NCBI RefSeq assembly: GCF_900129835.1
Contig: NZ_FQXA01000001.1
Span: 682,001 to 746,000 of the forward strand
DNA length: 64,000 nucleotides
Reading direction: 5' to 3'
Origin: Stutzerimonas xanthomarina DSM 18231
Lineage (GTDB): Bacteria > Pseudomonadota > Gammaproteobacteria > Pseudomonadales > Pseudomonadaceae
In this document: positions 1 through 9,538 of the stretch, piece after piece
How the letters are laid out: each line of letters starts with the position of its first letter
How positions within the stretch are numbered: position 1 is the stretch's first letter
The notes under the pieces: model-generated
Databases searched by the model: none
Seen by the model: the letters and a program-made list of their open reading frames with translations, nothing else
What the model was told of the DNA's origin: nothing
Position numbers and translations under genes: made by a program

Positions 1-2310
1 ACCCGCACAGGGCGCGTCGCCGAAATTGCGTGGAGAAAACGGCTGTAATGGGTGGGCGACAAGGATCTTCTGGCTAACCGTCTTAGGCGCAGGCTCGTTG
101 GCGCTCTTGGATGCCAGAGCAGCAGGCGGCAACACGGCGGTCATATCGACCGCTTCGAGCACTTCGCTGAGCAACACTGAAGGCGGCAGCACCGCGTTGT
201 CCCGCGGGTCGCGGCCGACATAGGACAGGTACAGCGCCTCTCGCGCCGAGAGCAGGGTTTCCAGCAGCAGGTAGCGATCATCGAGGCGTCGCGCACGGTC
301 GCCGCGGCGCGGGTGGCGGCCGATCAGATCGAAGCCCGAAGGCGGTGTGCGCCGCGGGAAGGCGCCGTCGTCCAAGCCGAGCAGGCAGACCACACGGAAC
401 GGCAGGCTGCGCATCGGCACCATGGTGCAGAAGGTCACCGCGCCGGTAAGAAAGCCCGAGGCGCCGCCGCCCTGCTGCAAGGCGGCGCTGAGCTGCTGGT
501 GCACCAGTTCTAGCTCGATGGGTCGCGTCAGGTCCGCGGCCTGGGCCTGATCGCGCAACGCCGCGCAGGCCTGGGACAACAAGAGCAGCGTATCGCCGGC
601 TTCGCGCTCGTCGAACAGGGTGTCGATCAGGACTTGCAAGTCATCCGCCCACTCGGCCAACGGACGCGGCCGGGCGAGCTGGTCGGCCAGCGTGCCGAGC
701 CGATCGACGAATTCCACCAGCCGCCCCAGCAACTGCCCGCGTGCCCCTTCCAGGGCATCCAATGGCCAATGCTCGCCGAGCAGTGGCGCGTGGTCGCCAG
801 CCAGTTGCGGCGGCGCGGCAAAGCCCAGCAGCAGGCGGTCCAGCCCCTGGCGCCAGGTGAAGGCCGATTCGTCCGGCAGGCCGAGACGCGCTCGCTGGCT
901 GCCGTCACGACCCCAACGCACGCCGGCTTCGCGTAGCCAGTCGCGCAGCAGCGGCAGGTCTTCGCTTTCGATCCCGGCGCGACGCGCGATGGCCGGCTGC
1001 TCCAGCCAGGCTAGGATTTCCTCTGCGGCAAAACGACTCTGCGCCAGCATCAGCAATTCAAGGAAGGCCTCGATCAGCGGCATTTCGGCACGCAGGCTGC
1101 GGTCAGCGAGGCTGTAGGGAATCCGCGGACTGCCCTCGCGCTGGGCGAATACGGCTTCGATAAAGGGCGCGTAGCGCTCGATATCCGGGGTCAGCACCAC
1201 GACCTGATCGGGCGTCAGCGCCGGGTTGGCAGCGAAGCGCGCCAGCAGCTGGTCATGCAGGATCTCCACCTCGCGCAGCGGCGAGTGGGCGATATGCACT
1301 TCCAGCGAGCGGTCTTTCTCGGTCAGCGTGATGCGCTCATCGGGCTGCCGGGTACGCAGGCGCAGGATGTCGTTCTGCAGGGCGTGCAGCAGGCTGTCGT
1401 CGCGCAGGTCTTCATCTTCGGAATACAGGCCGAACTCCTGGCTGCCCTCGCTGGCGGTCAGGCTGAACAGGGAATCGAAGAAGTCCCGGCCCTGCTTGCC
1501 GAGACTGGCCAGCAGCGGATGGCCGACATCGAGATACCAATCATCAGCGCCGCTCTCGGGCTGGCGCGCCAATTCACGAATATCGCGAATCTCGCCCCAG
1601 GCTTCGCGGCTTGGGTTGAGCGCGCAGACTACCACGTCGATATGTCGCGCCAGACCATCGAGCACGCGCAGGTGGTGCGGCGGCAGGCTGCTGATGCCGA
1701 ACACCAGCAGGCGCTCGGGCAGGCCGGGCAAGGGTTCGTCGCTGTAGAGCCGCTGCAGCAGATCGTCGAGCAGCCGCGCGCGGTGCGGATGGCCGTCCTT
1801 GGTCAGCTCGCGCCAGAGGAGCGCCTGCCAGCCTTCATCCGGGCCGAGATCGAAGGTGTCGCCACGCTCCCAGGCGGCCAGCCAGTCGTCGCGATAGAGC
1901 AGGTATTGGTCGAAGACGTCGGCGATCTTGGCCGCCAGCGACAGCCGCCGGCGCTCATCGCCACCGTCGAGGTACTGCGCCAGACGCGGCGCCAGCTCGA
2001 GATTGGACGGCTCGCAGAGCCAGCCGTAGAGCCGCCAGGTCAAGGTGGTCGGGGAAAACGCCGACTGCTCGGGCAGGCTGCCCAGCACCGTGCGGCTCAG
2101 GTCCCAGACGAACCTGGCCGGCAGCTGCATCTCCAGCTGCATGGCGATGCCCTGCTTGCGCGCCAGCTCAAGCGTCAGCCAGCGGCCCATGCCCTGGCTC
2201 GGTACCACCACCAGCGCCGGGGCGAAAGGATCGGCGAGCGGCTGGGCGAGCAGGCGCGTAGCCAGTTCGCCGAGGGTTTCGAGGTCAGGGGCGTGATAAA
2301 GGCTGAGCAT
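1..2310 (-). CDS. recC: RecC, exonuclease V gamma subunit (3' end beyond window)
   Basis: Subunit of the RecBCD helicase-nuclease that repairs double-strand breaks and recognises Chi. The minus frame is open from ATG 2310 to the window edge (770 codons), roughly two thirds of a usual RecC of about 1100-1150 residues; the C-terminal nuclease-fold part is missing only because the window ends. The N-terminus MLSLYHAPDLETLGEL lines up with the E. coli RecC start (MLRVYHSNRLDVLEAL). Further matches are PSQGMGRWL, the FDQYLLYRDDWL block, HSPLREVEILHDQLL and VVCLLGLDDGAFPRR. The frame stays open upstream to another ATG at 2397, but family alignment supports 2310. No RecB or RecD lies on this side; they would be expected beyond the left edge. 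Confidence 0.93.
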   Translation of the reverse strand, partial: MLSLYHAPDLETLGELATRLLAQPLADPFAPALVVVPSQGMGRWLTLELARKQGIAMQLEMQLPARFVWDLSRTVLGSLPEQSAFSPTTLTWRLYGWLCEPSNLELAPRLAQYLDGGDERRRLSLAAKIADVFDQYLLYRDDWLAAWERGDTFDLGPDEGWQALLWRELTKDGHPHRARLLDDLLQRLYSDEPLPGLPERLLVFGISSLPPHHLRVLDGLARHIDVVVCALNPSREAWGEIRDIRELARQPESGADDWYLDVGHPLLASLGKQGRDFFDSLFSLTASEGSQEFGLYSEDEDLRDDSLLHALQNDILRLRTRQPDERITLTEKDRSLEVHIAHSPLREVEILHDQLLARFAANPALTPDQVVVLTPDIERYAPFIEAVFAQREGSPRIPYSLADRSLRAEMPLIEAFLELLMLAQSRFAAEEILAWLEQPAIARRAGIESEDLPLLRDWLREAGVRWGRDGSQRARLGLPDESAFTWRQGLDRLLLGFAAPPQLAGDHAPLLGEHWPLDALEGARGQLLGRLVEFVDRLGTLADQLARPRPLAEWADDLQVLIDTLFDEREAGDTLLLLSQACAALRDQAQAADLTRPIELELVHQQLSAALQQGGGASGFLTGAVTFCTMVPMRSLPFRVVCLLGLDDGAFPRRTPPSGFDLIGRHPRRGDRARRLDDRYLLLETLLSAREALYLSYVGRDPRDNAVLPPSVLLSEVLEAVDMTAVLPPAALASKSANEPAPKTVSQKILVAHPLQPFSPRNFGDAPCAG

Positions 2311-2534
2311 GTGAGCGGCTTCGGCTGGGTCAGCGGCAAGGGTAGCAAGATCCTCGTACAGCGACCTTGCAAAACGCTGAGACGACCGCTGCGGCATTTC
2401 AACCTAGTCCTTTCGCACGAAGCCAACGGTCCTTGTGTTCAATATCAATCACCTCAAGGGCCGTAGGATATTTCATCGCAGGCAGCCCTCATGCCCCCAG
2501 CAACCTGTCGCCTGCCTCAGGCTAGGAGCAACCG

Positions 2535-3425
2535 ATGAAACTGAACCACCGGAACCTGCTGATCCTCTCACTGGGCGCGGCTATCTGCGCCTCCCCCCTG
2601 GCGCATTCCGCCACGGATGGCACCCAAGCCAAAGGCTCGGTCGAACGCAGTCATGCGCGACAGGCCAACGCACTGCTTGATCGTGCCGCGGCACATCTGC
2701 AGCAAGCGGGGCCGGAGCAGGCCCTGGCAGCGTTCAATGACCGCAACGGCGACTTCGTTGACGGCCAGCATTATGTTTTTGTCCTGGACACGGCGGGGAC
2801 CATGCTCGCCAGCAACGGCGCTTCCCGAGCGCTGGTCGGGCTCAACGTGATGGACCTGAAGGACGCCGCCGGCAAGCCCTTCATCCGCGCAATAGTCGAA
2901 GGCGCCAAGGCGACCCAGAACGGCCAGGTCGAGTATCACTGGCTGAACCCGACCGATAACAAGGTCGAGAACAAGACCAGCCTGTACCGCAAGGTGGGCG
3001 ATCAGATCCTCGCGGTGGGGTATTACATCCCGCGCTCTTCCGCCGAGCACGCGCAGAAAATGCTGGATGAAGCCGTAGCGCTGGTGAAGCGCTCGGGTGA
3101 CAAGGCCGCGTACCAGGCCTTCAACGATCCGCAGGGCCGCTTCGTGACGAACGACGAGTACGTGTTCGCCATTGGCTTGGAGGACGGCAAGTACCGCGCC
3201 AGCGGCGCTTCACCCAATCTGGTGGGCGTCGACGTTCGCGAAATCACCGACGCCGCCGGGACACCGCTGTTCAAGCAGATGATCGAACTGGCCAAGGACA
3301 AGGGCATCGGGAGCGTCGACTACGTGTGGCGCAATCCGGCCACCAATGCGGTGGAGAAAAAACACACCTTGATCCGTCGGGTCGATGACGTCCTGCTGGG
3401 TGTGGGCTACTACTCGCCCAACTGA
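2535..3425 (+). CDS. Periplasmic protein with two tandem Cache domains
   Basis: 296 aa. Residues 1-26 form a signal peptide ending near ASPLAHSA. Two similar units follow, about residues 45-165 and 172-296. Each has an A-F-N-D-x-x-G-x-F-V start, Y-V-F, a central LVG-V...D-AAG-P-F block, a Y-x-W-x-NP-x-x-N-x-V-E-x-K block and a closing V-GYY motif, typical of single Cache (Cache_2-like) ligand-binding domains. There is no transmembrane helix after the signal and no kinase, GGDEF or chemoreceptor part, so it is probably a free periplasmic sensor or binding protein. AGGAG at 2524-2528 precedes the ATG. It stands alone between recC and the phosphate transporter. Ligand unknown. Confidence 0.8.
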   Translation: MKLNHRNLLILSLGAAICASPLAHSATDGTQAKGSVERSHARQANALLDRAAAHLQQAGPEQALAAFNDRNGDFVDGQHYVFVLDTAGTMLASNGASRALVGLNVMDLKDAAGKPFIRAIVEGAKATQNGQVEYHWLNPTDNKVENKTSLYRKVGDQILAVGYYIPRSSAEHAQKMLDEAVALVKRSGDKAAYQAFNDPQGRFVTNDEYVFAIGLEDGKYRASGASPNLVGVDVREITDAAGTPLFKQMIELAKDKGIGSVDYVWRNPATNAVEKKHTLIRRVDDVLLGVGYYSPN

Positions 3426-3580
3426 GCGCCACGTGAGCCAACAGCGGGCGTCACGGTTGATGACAATCTGGTGAACGGCCGGCTACCGGCGATGGTCAAC
3501 TTTACATAACCCACAGCTCTCTGCCGCGCTAGGCGCAGGCCGCTGTGCCCGTTGACCATCCACACCGGAGGCCGTGCCTG

Positions 3581-5269
3581 ATGCTGACGCTGTTGCATTT
3601 GCTGTCCTCCATCGCATTGCTGGTGTGGGGTACGCATATCGTGCGTACCGGGATCATGCGGGTGTACGGCTCGCATCTGCGTCGGCTGCTCGGCCACAGC
3701 ATGGCCAACGCACCGATGGCCTTTACCGCCGGGATTGGCGTTACCGCGCTGGTGCAGAGCAGCAACGCTACTGCCCTGCTGGCCATTTCCTTCGTTGCCC
3801 AAGGCCTGATGGCGCTGCCCACCGCGCTGGCGATCATGCTCGGCGCCGATGTCGGCACGGCGCTGATGGCGCGGGTGCTGACGCTGGACCTGTCCTGGCT
3901 GTCGCCGCTGTTTACCCTACTGGGGGTCTTTCTTTTTCTATCGCGCAAGCAGACCCGCGCCGGGCAGCTCGGGCGGGTGTTGATCGGCCTCGGCCTGATC
4001 ATTCTGGCGCTGCAACTGATCGTGACCGCGGCTGCGCCGATCACCGAAGCACGCGGCATGCAGGTGTTGTTCTCATCGCTGGCCGGCGACACTCTGCTCG
4101 CCGTGGTCGTGGGTGCACTGTTTGCAGTGCTCGCGTATTCCAGCCTCGCCGCCGTGCTGCTCACCGCAACCCTGGCCAGCGCTGGATTGATCAGCCTGCC
4201 AGTGGCGCTGGGCGTGGTCATCGGCGCAAACGTGGGAAGCGGCGTTCTGGCTTGGCTCAACGCCACGCCGCAGCCGGCGCCGGCCCGCCGGGTAGCCTTG
4301 GGCAACCTGCTCTACAAGCTCGCTGGTCTGCTGGCGCTACCCTTTCTACCAATGCTGGTCGAGTGGATGGCGACCCTTGGCTTCGGTGCACAGACGCAAG
4401 TCATCGCCTTTCACCTGGCCTACAACTCGCTGCGCTGTTTGCTATTGCTGCCCACGGTGGGGCTGATGGCCGGGCTCTGTGAGCGGCTGCTACCCGAACG
4501 TCCGCAGGACAATGGCATCGCACAACCGCGCCATCTCGACCCCACTGCGCTGGATACGCCAACCCTTGCGCTGGCCAATGCCACGCGCGAAACCCTGCGT
4601 ATTGGCGACCTGGTGGAAACGATGCTGGCGCGCCTGCTCGAAGTACTGCGCGAAGACCGGCCGGAGCCCGGCGAGGACATCCGTCGTCTGGATGATGACG
4701 TGGATGCCCTGTACAGCGGGGTCAAGCTCTACCTGGCACGGATGCCACGTGACGACCTGGCCGAACAGGAAAGCCGGCGCTGGGCCGAAATAATCGAACT
4801 GGCGATCAATCTGGAGCAGGCCGGCGACATCATCGAGCATATGCTGGGCAAGGTGCAGAACCTCAAGACCTCCCAGCGTCGCTCGTTCTCCGACAGTGGA
4901 CGGGATGAGCTCAGCCAGCTGCACAGCCTGCTCACAGCCAATCTCGCGCTGGGCTTGTCGGTATTTCTGTCTGGAGATTCGCACAGCGCCCGTCAATTGC
5001 TGCAGCACAAGCGCCAGTTCCGCAAGCGTGAACGCGAACTCGCCCATGCCCATGTTCACCGCCTGCACCAGCAGGTGGTAGAGAGCATCGAAACCAGCGC
5101 TGCACACCTGGAGTTGATCGCCGACATGAAACGCCTGAACTCATTGTTCTGCAGCGCCGCCTATGCGGCGCTGGAAGGTTCCAACACCGGCAAACAGCGC
5201 GCGGCTGGCGAGACGTCGACCGCTCGGGAATTGCCGAACGCCGAACCGCTCCCCGGCAAGCCAGCCTGA
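3581..5269 (+). CDS. Na/Pi cotransporter family protein with PhoU-like C-terminal domain
   Basis: 562 aa inner-membrane protein. Residues about 1-310 hold the two inverted Na_Pi_cotrans repeats: the first with TALVQSSNATALLAISF (the family's QSS motif) and GADVGTALMA, the second with the variant AYSSLAAVLLTATLASAG and GANVGSGVLAWL. The segment from about 345 to 540 is charged and helical, like PhoU (for example LDDDVDALYSGVKLYL and EQAGDIIEHMLGK). The frame extends upstream to a GTG at 3545, but GGAGG at 3567-3571 sits 9 nt before ATG 3581, which begins a hydrophobic helix, so 3581 is preferred. Family members carry out sodium-dependent phosphate uptake or efflux; the direction cannot be read from sequence. 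Confidence 0.85.
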   Translation: MLTLLHLLSSIALLVWGTHIVRTGIMRVYGSHLRRLLGHSMANAPMAFTAGIGVTALVQSSNATALLAISFVAQGLMALPTALAIMLGADVGTALMARVLTLDLSWLSPLFTLLGVFLFLSRKQTRAGQLGRVLIGLGLIILALQLIVTAAAPITEARGMQVLFSSLAGDTLLAVVVGALFAVLAYSSLAAVLLTATLASAGLISLPVALGVVIGANVGSGVLAWLNATPQPAPARRVALGNLLYKLAGLLALPFLPMLVEWMATLGFGAQTQVIAFHLAYNSLRCLLLLPTVGLMAGLCERLLPERPQDNGIAQPRHLDPTALDTPTLALANATRETLRIGDLVETMLARLLEVLREDRPEPGEDIRRLDDDVDALYSGVKLYLARMPRDDLAEQESRRWAEIIELAINLEQAGDIIEHMLGKVQNLKTSQRRSFSDSGRDELSQLHSLLTANLALGLSVFLSGDSHSARQLLQHKRQFRKRERELAHAHVHRLHQQVVESIETSAAHLELIADMKRLNSLFCSAAYAALEGSNTGKQRAAGETSTARELPNAEPLPGKPA

Positions 5270-5320
5270 TCGGTGCAAAGCTTGGGGCTGCTCGCCCCCT
5301 TCGATTGTCGCGTTCAGCAG

Positions 5321-5357
5321 AAACAAAAACCCCGGCGATGCATGGCATGGCCGGGGT
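5321..5357 (-). terminator. Rho-independent terminator of the TRAP permease gene
   Basis: Seven-base perfect arms CCCCGGC (5330-5336) and GCCGGGG (5350-5356) enclose a 13-nt loop. Read on the minus strand the hairpin is followed by TTTTTGTTT (5321-5329). It lies 22 nt past the stop of the TRAP permease gene. Confidence 0.85.
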
Positions 5358-5378
5358 CGGGTCAGCGATGCGGAATGG

Positions 5379-7931
5379 TCAGTCCCGCTTGCGGCGTCGC
5401 TGCAGCCATACCACCAGAGCAAACAGCAGCAGAGCCGGTATCCACATCCACTCTTTCGGCATGCGATCGGTGGGTGCCCGCACAGCAAGGATCTCCTGAT
5501 CGAACTGCAGCCCCAGTTCGGCGGCTGGGCTGCCGAAGGTCACGCTGTCGATCAGCACTTTGCCCCCTTCCTCATAAGTCATGAGACCGAGCTTCTCCAG
5601 CTTCTCTTCGCCGGTATCACCATTGGGAATCGCCACCAGCAGACTGAAGTCGCGCACGTCGCCGACCGCGTCTTCGCCGCGGATGCGCAAGCGCAGCTGG
5701 CTGTCTTCTTCGACTGCTTCGAGTGCCTGGACCAGCTGGGTAGGCGGCATGTCACGGTACGGGTCGTACACGATATCCATCCAGAAACCGGGTCGGAACA
5801 GCGTGAAAGCGACCAGCAGCAGCAGGACGTTCTCGTACCAGCGACTACGCACCAGGAAGTAACCCTGGGTGCCAGCCGCAAAGATCAGCATCGCCACGGT
5901 CGCAATGATGAAGATCACTACGCCGTGCCAGAAGTCCACGTCGATCAGCAGCAGGTCGGTATTGAAAATGAACAGGAACGGTAGCGCCGCGGTACGCAGG
6001 CTGTAGTAGAACGCCACCACACCGGTCTTGATCGGATCGCCCTTGGACACGGCTGCCGCTGCGAACGAGGCCAGCCCAACCGGCGGGGTGACATCCGCCA
6101 TGATGCCGAAATAGAAGACGAACATATGCACTGCGATCAGTGGCACGATCAGCCCGTTCTGCTGACCAAGCGCTACGACCACCGGCGCCAGCAAGCTGGA
6201 CACCACGATGTAGTTAGCGGTGGTCGGCAGCCCCATGCCGAGAATCAGGCTGAGGGATGCCGTCAGCAACAGCATCAGCATCAGGTTGCCCATGGACAAC
6301 AGCTCGACCAGATCGGCAAGTACAAGACCTACACCGGTCTGTGACACTGCGCCGACGATGATCCCAGCCGCCGCCGTGGCGATACCGATGCCGATCATGT
6401 TGCGGGCGCCGGCAATCAGACCTTCGCGCAGGTCGATCACGCCGTCCATAAAACCGCCGTGCTGGTGGCTGCCATCACGGCGCATCCAGCTGAGCAAGGG
6501 GCGTTGAGTCAGCAGGATGATGATCAGCATCACTGAGCCCCAGAAAGCTGAAAGGCCAGGTGACAGACGTTCGACCATCAGGCACCAGACCAGCACCACC
6601 ACCGGCAGCAGGAAATGCAGGCCGGAGAGCAATACCGGACGGGTCTGTGGGAGTTTTTCCAGCGGTGCGTCAGGGTCCTCGGCTGGCAAAGGCGGGTTGC
6701 TCGCCGCGATCTTGAGTAATGCCAGGTAGATCACCGTCAGCAGGGCGCCAATCACCCAGATCGCCGCATCACCAAGCGCCGGCTTGAGCCAACCGAGGCC
6801 GTAGTAAACGCCCAGCGACACACCGGAAATCAACGCGGCGCCGAAGGCGAAACCGATCAGGCGCTGCATCCAAGGCTTGGCCACGTTTGCCCGTGGCAGT
6901 GCCGTGAGGCCGAGTTTGAGCGACTCGAGATGAACGATGTAGACCAATGCGATATAGGAGATCAGCGCTGGCAGGAACGCATGCTTGATCACTTCAACGT
7001 AGGGAATGCCGACGTACTCGACCATCAGGAACGCGGCCGCGCCCATTACCGGCGGCATGATCTGGCCGTTCACCGACGAAGCCACTTCGACCGCCCCCGC
7101 CTTCTCGGACGAGAAACCCGTGCGCTTCATCATCGGGATGGTAAATGTGCCGGTGGTCACCACGTTGGCAATCGACGAGCCGGAGATCAAGCCGGTCATG
7201 CCCGATGCCACGACTGCGGCCTTGGCCGGCCCGCCCCGGAAGTGACCCAGCAAGCTGAAGGCCAGCTGAATGAAGTAATGGCCTGCACCTGCGCGCTCGA
7301 GCAGGGCGCCGAACAGCACGAAGAGGAAAACGAAACTGGTGGAGACGCCCAGTGCGATACCGAACACACCCTCGGTGGTGATCCACTGGTGGTTGGCCAG
7401 CGCGGTGAAACTCACCCCTCGGTGAGCCAGCAGGCCAGGCATGTAAGGGCCGGCGAGGCTGTAACCGAGAAATATCAGAGCAATCACCGCCAGGGCCGGG
7501 CCGAGGGCGCGGCGGGTGGCTTCCAGCAGCAGCGGAATACCGATGCAGGCGGTGACCAGATCCATGGTAGTCAAGTTGCCAGGACGCTGTGCCAGCTGCT
7601 CGTAGACGAGAAACAGATAGCCGGCACTGGCGGCAGCGATCAGCCCGAGCGCGATATCGATCAATGGCACCCGGTCGCGCGGTGAACGCTTGAATGCCGG
7701 GTAGGCGAGAAACGCCAGCAGCAGGGCGAAGGACAGGTGAATCGAGCGTGCCTCGGTGTTGTTGAACACACCAAAGCGCAGCATGAACGGCAGTGGCGAA
7801 GCGATCCATAACTGGAACAGCGACCAGAGCAGTGCCAGGCCGGCGATCAGCTTGGCCATGCCGCCTTCGGGCATGCGCGCGCCGACGTCCTTGGCGATCA
7901 GCTCTTCAGTGGAAAGTTGGTTGTCTTGCAT
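5379..7931 (-). CDS. TRAP transporter permease, fused small and large subunits (TAXI type)
   Basis: 850 aa polytopic inner-membrane protein. The first four or so helices (residues about 25-150) correspond to DctQ. The rest is the DctM-type large subunit, with the conserved GSSIANVVTTGTFTIPMMKR, MPPVMGAAAFLMVEY and GMGLPTTANYI signatures. Residues from about 660 match the DUF3394 tail found on TAXI-type fused permeases. It imports an organic acid using an ion gradient; the substrate is not determined by sequence. It lies 125 nt downstream of its binding-protein gene, with a strong hairpin in between. The start ATG 7931 has only a weak ribosome binding site. Confidence 0.92.
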   Translation of the reverse strand: MQDNQLSTEELIAKDVGARMPEGGMAKLIAGLALLWSLFQLWIASPLPFMLRFGVFNNTEARSIHLSFALLLAFLAYPAFKRSPRDRVPLIDIALGLIAAASAGYLFLVYEQLAQRPGNLTTMDLVTACIGIPLLLEATRRALGPALAVIALIFLGYSLAGPYMPGLLAHRGVSFTALANHQWITTEGVFGIALGVSTSFVFLFVLFGALLERAGAGHYFIQLAFSLLGHFRGGPAKAAVVASGMTGLISGSSIANVVTTGTFTIPMMKRTGFSSEKAGAVEVASSVNGQIMPPVMGAAAFLMVEYVGIPYVEVIKHAFLPALISYIALVYIVHLESLKLGLTALPRANVAKPWMQRLIGFAFGAALISGVSLGVYYGLGWLKPALGDAAIWVIGALLTVIYLALLKIAASNPPLPAEDPDAPLEKLPQTRPVLLSGLHFLLPVVVLVWCLMVERLSPGLSAFWGSVMLIIILLTQRPLLSWMRRDGSHQHGGFMDGVIDLREGLIAGARNMIGIGIATAAAGIIVGAVSQTGVGLVLADLVELLSMGNLMLMLLLTASLSLILGMGLPTTANYIVVSSLLAPVVVALGQQNGLIVPLIAVHMFVFYFGIMADVTPPVGLASFAAAAVSKGDPIKTGVVAFYYSLRTAALPFLFIFNTDLLLIDVDFWHGVVIFIIATVAMLIFAAGTQGYFLVRSRWYENVLLLLVAFTLFRPGFWMDIVYDPYRDMPPTQLVQALEAVEEDSQLRLRIRGEDAVGDVRDFSLLVAIPNGDTGEEKLEKLGLMTYEEGGKVLIDSVTFGSPAAELGLQFDQEILAVRAPTDRMPKEWMWIPALLLFALVVWLQRRRKRD

Positions 7932-7967
7932 GAAAGGTGGCCTGTTTTTTCAGGGAACGGAAACCGC

Positions 7968-7999
7968 GAAAACCCGTGGCACGAGGCACACGGGTTTTC
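7968..7999 (-). terminator. Intercistronic hairpin between TAXI binding protein and permease
   Basis: Perfect 11-bp inverted repeat GAAAACCCGTG (7968-7978) and CACGGGTTTTC (7989-7999) with a 10-nt loop. The minus-strand RNA stem ends in UUUUC within the stem itself, so it may act as a leaky terminator or as a 3' stabiliser of the upstream binding-protein mRNA. Confidence 0.6.
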
Positions 8000-8056
8000 A
8001 GGCGAACGTTGCGGACGAATCACCGCCCACAACGATGCAGCGAGCCGTAAAGGCCG

Positions 8057-9022
8057 TTACATCCAGCCTCGTTCCTTGTAGTAACGCACGGCACCGTCGT
8101 GCAGCGGTGCAGACAGACCTACCTTGATCATGTCCTCCGGCTTCAGGTCCTTGAACGCAGGATGCAGACGCTGGAAGCGCTCGATGTTCTCGAACACGGA
8201 CTTGACCAGCTTGTAGACCACTTCGTCGTCAACCTTGGAGGTAGTGGACAGCACCGCCTTGCCCCCGATCGACTGAGTCGCCTGATCGTTGCCCTTGTAC
8301 ATGCCACCCGGGATTTCAGCCTTGGTGTAGTAGCTCTTCTCGGACAGCAGCTTGTCGATTTCCGCGCCGGTGATCGGAACCAGAACTGCGTCGACAGTGG
8401 TGGTGGCTTCCTGAATCGCGCCGTTGGGGTGACCGACGAAGTAGGTCATGGCGTCGATGTTGTTGTCGCCCAGTGCGCTGGCCAGCTCGGCCGGCTTGAG
8501 TTCGGCGGCGAGGCTGAAGACCGACTGATCCCAATCCTTTTCCTTCATGATCTCTTCAAGGGTGTCACGCTGACCGGAACCTGGGTTGCCGATGTTGACG
8601 CGTTTGCCTTTCAGATCGTCCAGGCTCTTGATGTTGGCATCACGGCGCGCCAGCACGGTGAAGACTTCGCTCTGCAGCGAGAACACGGCACGGATGTCTT
8701 CCATCGCGCCTTCGCTCTTGAACGGCTCCAGACCTTCCATCGCCTTGTACTGGTGATCGGACTGCATGATGCCGAAGTTGAACTCACCGCTGCGCAGACC
8801 GTTGACGTTCGCTACGCCGCCGCCACTGGCCGGAGCGTTGCACTTCAGATCCTCGGCGTTACGGTTGACGAAGCGGCAGATGGACTGACCCGCGACGTAG
8901 TAAACGCCCGTCTGACCACCGGTACCGATGGTGACGAATTGCTCTTGCGCCTGAGCCATACCGCTCAGACCAGTCCCCGCCAACGCGGCGGAAAATATCC
9001 ATGCCAAGGATTTGCCTTTCAT
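8057..9022 (-). CDS. TAXI family TRAP transporter solute-binding protein
   Basis: 321 aa, periplasmic. The signal peptide MKGKSLAWIFSAALAGTGLSGMAQA is followed by FVTIGTGGQTGVYYVAGQ, the hallmark start of TAXI-TRAP binding proteins, then RSGEFNFGIMQSD, GKRVNIGNPGSGQRDTLE and a PGGMYKGNDQATQSIGGKAVL segment. A longer frame begins at 9121, but ATG 9022 starts the signal peptide and has AGGAG upstream. It delivers substrate to the fused permease encoded just downstream. The upstream leader on the minus strand contains an ACAACCAATAAGG stretch that is close to, but not a full, AANAANAA Crc/Hfq site. Confidence 0.93.
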   Translation of the reverse strand: MKGKSLAWIFSAALAGTGLSGMAQAQEQFVTIGTGGQTGVYYVAGQSICRFVNRNAEDLKCNAPASGGGVANVNGLRSGEFNFGIMQSDHQYKAMEGLEPFKSEGAMEDIRAVFSLQSEVFTVLARRDANIKSLDDLKGKRVNIGNPGSGQRDTLEEIMKEKDWDQSVFSLAAELKPAELASALGDNNIDAMTYFVGHPNGAIQEATTTVDAVLVPITGAEIDKLLSEKSYYTKAEIPGGMYKGNDQATQSIGGKAVLSTTSKVDDEVVYKLVKSVFENIERFQRLHPAFKDLKPEDMIKVGLSAPLHDGAVRYYKERGWM

Positions 9023-9538
9023 GGATCCACTCCTTATTGGTTGTTTTCGAATTGCCCTGCTGGCCTCGTGAGCCACGCAGAACGTTTGGAGTCTAGCAGG
9101 CCACTGCCTCGGTAACAGCACGGAGCCGCAACCTTAAGAGGCGATCTTCAACGTCATGGTTAGGACAGAGACACCCACCAAGGGTTGCGAACCGTCGCTA
9201 AAAAAGCCCTCAATCGCTCAGCACAGCATCTGCGCCTGCCTTACATTTGGGACGACTGAACGGTACAACGCAGCCGCGAACAGCAATGGAAATCTTGAGC
9301 AGGCTGAGCAACCCCGGCTTATCCGTGCTCGGATGGTGCTGGATAAGCCCGCCGCATGCCTCGATGCTCGAACAGCAATGTACCCAGCCAGACGTTCCGA
9401 TGGATGGGTGAGCCGTTAGTAACCTGGTTGTAGTATCAAAACGATATTGGTCGTATCGTTTCGGTGGCCAAACCACAGTTTTGGCCCTTGCGCTATGCCA
9501 TGCGCTGCGATGGGCCATTGGACGAGACTTACTATCTG
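9023..9538. other. Intergenic region between divergent TAXI gene and diguanylate cyclase gene
   Basis: 516 bp with no convincing gene. Two open frames (9156-9419 plus, 9210-9518 minus) have no ribosome binding site or recognisable domain. The one structured element is the perfect 8-bp inverted repeat AAACGATA (9439-9446) and TATCGTTT (9454-9461), spaced by 7 nt, which looks like a regulator-binding site upstream of the cyclase gene. Confidence 0.5.

Noticed and set aside
1255..2466. 403-codon plus-strand frame opposite recC, and other plus frames at 313-1747
   Set aside because: They lie antisense to a clear RecC frame, have no recognisable domain or ribosome binding site, and arise from high GC content.
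3545..3580. GTG start for the Na/Pi cotransporter
   Set aside because: GGAGG is placed for ATG 3581, and the extra 12 residues are not hydrophobic.
9156..9518. Two frames in the TAXI/cyclase gap
   Set aside because: No start signal, no similarity to known families, and low-information composition.
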